Assembly: GCA_903930515.1 (NCBI GenBank)
Contig: CAIYYW010000179.1
Location: 1-27,592 of the forward strand
Length of the DNA: 27,592 bases
DNA from: an uncultured delta proteobacterium
GTDB taxonomy: Bacteria > RBG-13-61-14 > DRUE01
Reading direction: 5' to 3'
The notes below the pieces were generated by a model. That model searched no databases and had not been told where the DNA came from. It was given only the letters and a program-made list of their open reading frames with translations. Positions 21,958-27,592 of the stretch are shown piece by piece. Position 1 is the first letter of the stretch; each line of letters opens with the position of its first letter. The position numbers and the translations under genes are program-made.

Positions 21958-24879
21958 TTATCGGGCGTTGAGTTTGACCCGGATGGTCTTTACCTCAAAC
22001 GGCGCCAGGTCAATCGTGACAATTCCATTTTTAATTTCCATCGGCGACTGGACTCGCTCTACCCCGTCGGCAAGCCAAGCCCCGCTCAATTTGAACAACG
22101 GGAACTCCAGGCGCGCCGTCGCCGGCTTGCCCGATGCCTCATACAACCGGACGATGTATCCATCCCCGTCCTCCGCCATCTTGAACTCCGTGATCATCAC
22201 ATTGTCCGGGGAGACCGTGGCGAAGCTGCCCATGGGAGGGAGTTCGCCCGAGCCGCCTTCGGAAACCACCGCCATCGCCGGGGTTGAGAGTTCCCATCCG
22301 GACCGGTGCGCCTGGTCCGCGTCTTTGGAGTCAAGTGCAATGATCCGGTAGTGGAAGGTCATCTCGCCCTTCTGCGACGGGGAGAAATTGGTATTTTGGA
22401 AGTTGTTCATAAGCTCGGAATAAACGGTTGGCTGGTTCGGGTTCCAGGGATAAATGCCGGCCCGGTAAAAGAACGGCCAGAACATCTGGGAGGTGAAGCC
22501 GGCCTTTTTGGTGATCTCGCCCAGCTCAACCATCGGCGCCTCTTTCGTGCTCCAGACGATGCTGAAATTGTCGCTCTTGCTTTTGAGTTCAATGGAATGG
22601 CTCACCGCATAAAACTTGGCATAATCCGGAAGCTGGTCATAATACGGCCGCATCTTGCCGTAGGGGGTTTCCACCCAGATTTCAAAGTCGGGGATATTGA
22701 AGGGGAAGGCCAGATATAAAGATTCGCGGGAATGGTTATCGTAAGGAATCCGGTTTTCAAGATCAATATAATCCGACCCGTCATAAATGGTGAAAGTTTG
22801 TGTGATGGTTTTTTCGGCGCCTTGCTTTATGGGAGCGGAAATAGTGAAGGTCGCGCTTGCCGCGTGGTTATTTTTCTCGTTTGAAGATGAAATGATTTTA
22901 AGGCTAGTTCTTATATCGGTAAGGTCCGCGAGGTCCTGTTTGCGGGAAATAAATTCTCCCAAATGATATTTGGCGTTTTGGTCCACCAATTCGCGCCGGA
23001 GTTTTTTGTCATAGATACTGGTCACTCCTTTTTTCCCGTCAAAGGTCAATTGGTATCTCTGGTTTTCCAGGATGCCGTTCCCGGCCTGGAGATTGGCTTC
23101 CGGGGTTGGCTCATTACCGGGTGCGGGAATTTTAAAACTCTTATATCCGAAGGCTGGAATATCCGAATAAACCCCGGGAGATAAACCTTCCATTTTCATG
23201 GTTGAGCTTCCCTTTTCCGCAGCATAATAAGCAGCCGGCCAGGGAAGAGGATTGAAGACGATCACCGTTGGTTCCGGTCCGGCGATTTGTCGGGCTAAAA
23301 CGGAAAAGGCATCTTTCAATAACTTGTCAGCCTCTTCCCCGCTTTTGCTCAGCCAGCCGGATTTGATCCCGAAGATTTCCTGGTGCTGAGGCGCGGTATT
23401 GAGCAGGTATCCCCAGGTATGTTCGTCAAAGAGGATGTTGTTGTAATAGGCGTCGCTAATTTCTTTTTTGGGATATTGATAGGACGGGTCGAGCAGGCTC
23501 GCGATGCCGGCCACGGCCTCGGTTTGATAGAGCAGGTGATGCAGGCCGCGGCTGATCGCGGTCCATTTCGCCTCGGTGATCACGCCGTCGGCCCACCAGT
23601 CGGGCAGATCGCCTTTGACTTTGGGGATTTGGTCCTGGAAATTTGCTTCCAGGTATTGGAAGAATTTGGTCGGGGTTGAGGAGATGAGCCGGGGATAGGC
23701 GAAATGCGAATCCCATTCCTTGATCACCTCACAGGCGTCAATCCTGGGCCAGGAATTGTCGTTGGCGCCGCTCTTGTCCGCGCCCGAGCGGGTGATGTGG
23801 ATCGCGTCATAGCCGTAATTATTTTGCTCATACCCTTTGAGCAGGCCGGTCATTCCCTCCAGGGTCTGGTCGTATCCTGAATAAAGATAGGGCGCCTCGG
23901 TGTAGGCGTCCTTAGAGCGCCAGGTCAGGAGTTCGCCTTGATCCGGTCCCTGCCAATAAAATGCCTGGGGCATCTTGGTCGCGTGGAGGATATTGCCGCC
24001 CCGGTAAAAACTATTCGGGTTGAAGGAAAAATATTTGACGCCGGAACTTGCGAGCGCGGAGACCTCGCCCTGGGTGATTCCGTCAACATCGTTGAGCATG
24101 AAGGTTTTTGATTCCACCCCCAGCAGCGGCCCGACCACGATCTGCGAATAATAAACATCGCGGAAAAGTTCCTCATACCCCTCGGTCTCGGTGTGCTCGT
24201 GCACCAGCTTGGCGCAGACCTCAAGCCGTCCCTCTTGCGCGCGTTTCCTGATCTGGTCCAGCCGGTCCGGATGCTGCTCCAAAAAATACTTCAGTTCCCA
24301 CGCGCCTTCCATGGTCCAGCGGAACTTGGCGTCATCCGGCCAGTTGTCCGATTGGTCCATATCGGAAAGGGCCATCTCGGTGATGTCGTTCCGTTTTTTA
24401 AAAACATTCTCCGTGGTGTTGGTGTAGCCGAGGTCTAGGTGGGAGACAAAGCTGAGATAGACCTTCCACTGTTTGGCCGGGGTCCAGTCAAAATTCAGTG
24501 ACTGAATTTCTTTGCCGCCCTCAAGCAGCTTCAGCTCAAGCCCCGCCTTTTCCCGAAGGTCCAAGACCTTGATCACCGCCTCGGCTCCGTTGATCGGGTT
24601 GTCATAACTCCATCCGCCCGGCCGGACCGCGCGGATGATCAGCCTGCTCCCCGCATTGCCCGAAAGCTCCACTCTGACAAGTTGAAGGAGACGCGCATCC
24701 TCTTTCACAAAAAAGAAAGTCGGATAGACCGCGCGGATTTTAGGCCCGGACTTTGGCGCGGATTGCGAAACCGGGGCAACCGGCCGGGTGAAATATTGCT
24801 TGAGCATCGCCTCTTCTTTGCCCAGCGCAAACGCGCAGAGCGGCATCAGCCACGCAGCCAGAATCAGGAACCTTTTCAT
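21958..24879 (-). CDS. GH38-type glycoside hydrolase (alpha-mannosidase family), secreted, copy A
   Basis: 973 aa. Residues 1-20 are a signal peptide (MKRFLILAAWLMPLCAFALG). A beta-domain (about 45-135) precedes the GH38 catalytic domain. Its first zinc motif is SHLDLGY (H147, D149; the usual HxDxGW with Trp replaced by Tyr). The predicted nucleophile is D264 in MLNDVDG, and the third zinc ligand is probably H487 in FDEHTWG. Beta-sandwich domains follow (about 560-973). GH38 enzymes are zinc-dependent retaining alpha-mannosidases acting on N-glycan-like or mannan substrates, but this divergent branch could act on another alpha-linked sugar. The ATG overlaps the TGA of the upstream GH38 copy by 4 bp, and the GH31 gene follows after 14 bp. 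Confidence 0.9.
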   Translation of the reverse strand: MKRFLILAAWLMPLCAFALGKEEAMLKQYFTRPVAPVSQSAPKSGPKIRAVYPTFFFVKEDARLLQLVRVELSGNAGSRLIIRAVRPGGWSYDNPINGAEAVIKVLDLREKAGLELKLLEGGKEIQSLNFDWTPAKQWKVYLSFVSHLDLGYTNTTENVFKKRNDITEMALSDMDQSDNWPDDAKFRWTMEGAWELKYFLEQHPDRLDQIRKRAQEGRLEVCAKLVHEHTETEGYEELFRDVYYSQIVVGPLLGVESKTFMLNDVDGITQGEVSALASSGVKYFSFNPNSFYRGGNILHATKMPQAFYWQGPDQGELLTWRSKDAYTEAPYLYSGYDQTLEGMTGLLKGYEQNNYGYDAIHITRSGADKSGANDNSWPRIDACEVIKEWDSHFAYPRLISSTPTKFFQYLEANFQDQIPKVKGDLPDWWADGVITEAKWTAISRGLHHLLYQTEAVAGIASLLDPSYQYPKKEISDAYYNNILFDEHTWGYLLNTAPQHQEIFGIKSGWLSKSGEEADKLLKDAFSVLARQIAGPEPTVIVFNPLPWPAAYYAAEKGSSTMKMEGLSPGVYSDIPAFGYKSFKIPAPGNEPTPEANLQAGNGILENQRYQLTFDGKKGVTSIYDKKLRRELVDQNAKYHLGEFISRKQDLADLTDIRTSLKIISSSNEKNNHAASATFTISAPIKQGAEKTITQTFTIYDGSDYIDLENRIPYDNHSRESLYLAFPFNIPDFEIWVETPYGKMRPYYDQLPDYAKFYAVSHSIELKSKSDNFSIVWSTKEAPMVELGEITKKAGFTSQMFWPFFYRAGIYPWNPNQPTVYSELMNNFQNTNFSPSQKGEMTFHYRIIALDSKDADQAHRSGWELSTPAMAVVSEGGSGELPPMGSFATVSPDNVMITEFKMAEDGDGYIVRLYEASGKPATARLEFPLFKLSGAWLADGVERVQSPMEIKNGIVTIDLAPFEVKTIRVKLNAR

Positions 24880-27592
24880 TCTCGCCCCGTTCCTTTCGCA
24901 ACCTTGATTTTAACCGTGATTACTTGATACGGGCCCAAGTCCAGTTCCAGCCGGTTATTCTTGAGCGTCAGTTTTTCCCGCTCCCGTTCCACTCCGTCCG
25001 TGATCCAGGCCTCGGTCACCTGGAAAAGCGGAAATTCCATAATCGCTTTGGCCGGCTTTCCTTCCGCTTCATAAACGCGCAGGATATGGCCGTCGCCATC
25101 CTCGGCCATCTTGAACGCGGTGATCATTACAGGATCGGGCGAGACCTTGACGAAACTTGCCGAAGCCGGAAGTTTGCCTTCGCCGTTTTCCGCAAGCGCC
25201 GCGATCACGGGCGAGCTTAATTCCCATCCGCTTTGGTGGGTTCGGCCAGCGTCTTTGCCATCCAAGGCGGTGATCCGATAGCTCCAAACCGCGCTGCCTT
25301 TTTGGAAAGGCGAGAAATTGGTGCTCTGGTAGTTGTTCATAATTTCGGAATAGACCGTTGGCTGGTCCGGGTTCCAGGGGTATTTGCCGGGGTGGTAGAA
25401 GGGCATCGACTGATTGGCAAGCTTGGTGATTTGTCCCAGTTCAACCATCGGCGCCTCTCTGGCGCTCCAGATGACGCTGAAGTTCTGGGTCTTGCTCCGG
25501 AGTTCCACCGAGTGCGACACCACATAGAATTTCGCGTAGTCCGGAAGCTGGTCATAATAGGGCCGCATTTTTCCGTAAGGGGTTTCCACCCAGATTTCAA
25601 AATCGGGAACCTGGAACGGGAACGCGAAATAGCGAGACTCCACCAGCTTGTTCTCATAATTCTTGAAATCGTTGATCAGATCAATATCATCCAGGCCGTC
25701 GTAGATTATGATGTCCTGGGTAAGGGACGCCTTCGGGTTCCCAGGGTCTTTGACGATGATCCTCGCGGTTGAAAAAACCGGGCCGGAAATAAATTGGATC
25801 GTCTCCGCCTTTCCAGTCCTCTTCAAGTCAATGATGCTGGAAAACCGGTCCTGCTTCCGATAGATAAACCTGCCGGCTTCGCCGTCCAAAAGCTCGCGGT
25901 TTAATCTTTTGTCCTTGATGCTCGCGAGCAGATGGTCCTGGTTAAAAGTCAGCGCAAAGCGGTCGTTCTCAAGGATATTATCGCCTGCTTTCATCTTAAC
26001 GGCATAAACCGGAATCGTCTCAACCGGCACAACCCGGTAGCTCCGGTATCCCATTGCCGGAATATTTTTGGCGATGAAATAAACCTCTTGTTCCCCGCCG
26101 GCCTGCTTTGGGAACTGGACCGGGATTTCCTGATTGGTTTGAGGGTCTATGATTTTCAAGTAGCCGCGGGTCCAGGGGAAATGAACCAGGTCATTCCTTT
26201 GCCAACTCAGCGGGTTGAAGACCACCAGGTTTATTCCCGGCCCGACGATTTTCGCGGCAAGCAGGGCTTGCGCCTGGGAGGAGATCTTTTCGCTCGCGGC
26301 CAGGCCGGAATGCATCCACCCGGCCTTGGTCTGGAAAATCTGCTGGTGCTCGGGCGCGTAGATGTCGTAGAAACCCCAGGTGTGTTCGTCAAACATCAGG
26401 CTATTGTAATATGCCTCGCCGATTTCCTTGACCGGGTATTGGTATCCCGTCGCGGCCAGACTCGCCATGCTTGCCAGCGCCTCGGTCTCAAAAAGTCGGT
26501 GATGCAGCTCGCGGCTCAATCCCTCTTCCCTGGCCTCGGTGATCACGCCGTCCGCCCACCAGTCCGGGCTGTCGCCGCGCGCGTCCGGGATTTGCCCGCC
26601 GAAATTCTTCTCCAGATATTCAAAAAACATCCGGGGCGTGGCCGAGATCAGGCGAGGATAGGCAAAATTCTTGTCCCACTCGCGGATGACCATACAGGGC
26701 TCGAGCTTGGGGATGGTGTTGTCCCACTTCGGCCCGGTGCGGGTGAGATGGATCGCGTCATAGGCATATCCGCTTTTTTCATATCCCGCGAGCAGGCCGG
26801 TGAGTTTGGGCAGGGTCTTCTGGTAGCCGTCAAGGAGATAGGGCGCCTCTCCGTAGGAGTCCTTGCTTCGCCAGGTGAGAATTTTTTCCCCGTCCGGTCC
26901 CTGCCAGTAATAGGCCTGCGGGAACTTGGTGTTGTGGACGAGGTTGCTGCCGCGATAGGACATATTGGGGTTGTATTGGAAATATTTCACGCCTGAGAGC
27001 GGCAGCACCGTGGCCTCTCCCCAGGGGATGCCCGCCACATCGGTCAGGTTGGCGGTCACCACCGGCGCCCCCAGCAACGGCTCGAGCACGCGCTTCCCGT
27101 AATAAAGCTCGCGGAACAGGCTTTCATATCCCGCGGTTTCCACATGCATGTGCACCAGCTTGGCGCACACTTCCAAGCGGCCTTCCTTGGCCAGCTTTTG
27201 CAGATCTGACAGTTTTTCCGGGTGTTCGGCGAGGAAATTTTTTATTTCCCAACTCCCCTCCGCGGTCCAGCGCCAGCGCGCATCCACGGGCCAATCCCTG
27301 GTCTGCTCGGCGTATTGCAAAGCGGTCTCGGTGATCTGGTTGCGCTTGGCAAAAACCTGCTGCTGGGTGCCGGTGTAGCCGATGTCCAGATGCGAGACAA
27401 AACTGATGTAAACCTTCCAGAGCCGCTCCGGCTCCCAGTCAAATTTCAACGATTGAATCTCCCGGCCCGAATCCAACAGCTTCAACTCCAGTTCCGCTTT
27501 TTCCCGCAGGTCCGGAACCTTGAGCATCATCTCTCCCGCGGCTGAAACCGGATTGTCATATTTCAAATTGCCCGGCCGGATCGCGCGGATGG
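24876..27592 (-). CDS. GH38-type glycoside hydrolase, copy B, 5' end outside the window
   Basis: About 905 residues are visible and the true start lies beyond the right edge. The open frame reads through base 27592 (IRAIRPGN...), which aligns with residue 82 of copy A, so roughly 80 N-terminal residues, probably including a signal peptide, are missing. The TTG at 27566 is therefore not a start. The catalytic set matches copy A: SHLDIGY, nucleophile Asp in LTDVAG, and FDEHTWG. Beta domains include the stretch PYGKMRPYYDQLPDYAKFY, shared exactly with copy A. The two copies are clearly paralogous but diverged along their whole length, for example in the region after the zinc motif FDEHTWG. It is the upstream gene of the GH38-GH38-GH31 operon, with a stop that overlaps the next ATG. 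Confidence 0.9.
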   Translation of the reverse strand, partial: IRAIRPGNLKYDNPVSAAGEMMLKVPDLREKAELELKLLDSGREIQSLKFDWEPERLWKVYISFVSHLDIGYTGTQQQVFAKRNQITETALQYAEQTRDWPVDARWRWTAEGSWEIKNFLAEHPEKLSDLQKLAKEGRLEVCAKLVHMHVETAGYESLFRELYYGKRVLEPLLGAPVVTANLTDVAGIPWGEATVLPLSGVKYFQYNPNMSYRGSNLVHNTKFPQAYYWQGPDGEKILTWRSKDSYGEAPYLLDGYQKTLPKLTGLLAGYEKSGYAYDAIHLTRTGPKWDNTIPKLEPCMVIREWDKNFAYPRLISATPRMFFEYLEKNFGGQIPDARGDSPDWWADGVITEAREEGLSRELHHRLFETEALASMASLAATGYQYPVKEIGEAYYNSLMFDEHTWGFYDIYAPEHQQIFQTKAGWMHSGLAASEKISSQAQALLAAKIVGPGINLVVFNPLSWQRNDLVHFPWTRGYLKIIDPQTNQEIPVQFPKQAGGEQEVYFIAKNIPAMGYRSYRVVPVETIPVYAVKMKAGDNILENDRFALTFNQDHLLASIKDKRLNRELLDGEAGRFIYRKQDRFSSIIDLKRTGKAETIQFISGPVFSTARIIVKDPGNPKASLTQDIIIYDGLDDIDLINDFKNYENKLVESRYFAFPFQVPDFEIWVETPYGKMRPYYDQLPDYAKFYVVSHSVELRSKTQNFSVIWSAREAPMVELGQITKLANQSMPFYHPGKYPWNPDQPTVYSEIMNNYQSTNFSPFQKGSAVWSYRITALDGKDAGRTHQSGWELSSPVIAALAENGEGKLPASASFVKVSPDPVMITAFKMAEDGDGHILRVYEAEGKPAKAIMEFPLFQVTEAWITDGVEREREKLTLKNNRLELDLGPYQVITVKIKVAKGTGRE

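Noticed and set aside
25932-26996. 354-codon plus-strand open frame inside GH38 copy B
   Set aside because: It is antisense to the conserved catalytic domain, with no ribosome binding site or family resemblance.
27566-27592. TTG at 27566 as the start of GH38 copy B
   Set aside because: Upstream codons to the window edge continue the alignment with copy A (IRAIRPGN versus IRAVRPGG), so the gene simply runs off the end.
1-27592. Mobile elements, defence systems, CRISPR, tRNA or rRNA genes
   Set aside because: No transposase, integrase, Cas, toxin-antitoxin, nuclease-helicase or structured RNA signature was seen on either strand. The gene content is metabolic and envelope-related.

Overview
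The window looks like a chromosomal segment of a moderately GC-rich, diderm (two-membrane) bacterium. The support is lipoprotein-type and Sec-type signal peptides, a RodZ-like cytoskeletal anchor next to a PilF/Tgl-like TPR lipoprotein (a gene order known from proteobacteria), and many large secreted proteins. Secreted proteins that mix cysteine-rich Ig-like repeats, Kelch and RCC1 propellers are common in metagenomic 'deltaproteobacterial' and candidate-phylum genomes, so I favour such a lineage, but the window does not fix the taxonomy. No rRNA, tRNA, CRISPR, transposase, integrase or phage gene was seen.

Layout. (1) 1-119 (-): the start of a membrane protein that runs off the left edge. 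(2) 311-6571 (+): one giant secreted protein (2086 aa) with calcium-loop motifs, eight Ig-like repeats, a 7-repeat Kelch propeller and 14 RCC1 repeats. (3) 6614-8356 (-): a secreted purple-acid-phosphatase-like metallophosphoesterase, transcribed away from a small unrecognised gene at 8489-8878 (+). (4) 9018-12527 (-): a tightly overlapping three-gene operon, ABC ATPase, ABC-2 permease and secreted FG-GAP propeller. (5) 12603-13994 (+): glucose-6-phosphate isomerase, divergent from that operon and sharing a 75-bp promoter region with it. (6) 14049-19482 (-): an operon of an acidic unrecognised protein, a PilF/Tgl-like TPR lipoprotein, a RodZ-like protein and a GH2 glycosidase lipoprotein. (7) 19547-27592 (-): a glycan-degradation operon of two tandem GH38-type glycosidases (the upstream one cut by the right edge) and a GH31 glycosidase.

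How it may work together. GH38 (alpha-mannosidase-type), GH31 (alpha-glucosidase/alpha-xylosidase-type) and GH2 (beta-glycosidase-type) are exported and could strip sugars from an external glycan, with phosphoglucose isomerase feeding hexose into glycolysis. That is inference, because no sugar transporter or regulator is visible here. The hypothetical/TPR/RodZ group points to cell shape or type IV pilus assembly. The GH2 gene overlaps rodZ by 4 bp, so it is probably co-translated with it.

The most distinctive observations are the Kelch propeller nested inside one Ig-like repeat of the giant protein, an ABC-2 transporter translationally coupled to a secreted calcium-loop propeller, a recurring promoter arrangement that places the predicted transcript start almost on the ATG (possible leaderless messages), and two unrecognised proteins that end in a flexible linker plus a short hydrophobic C-terminal peptide. 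None of these amounts to a demonstrated new system.
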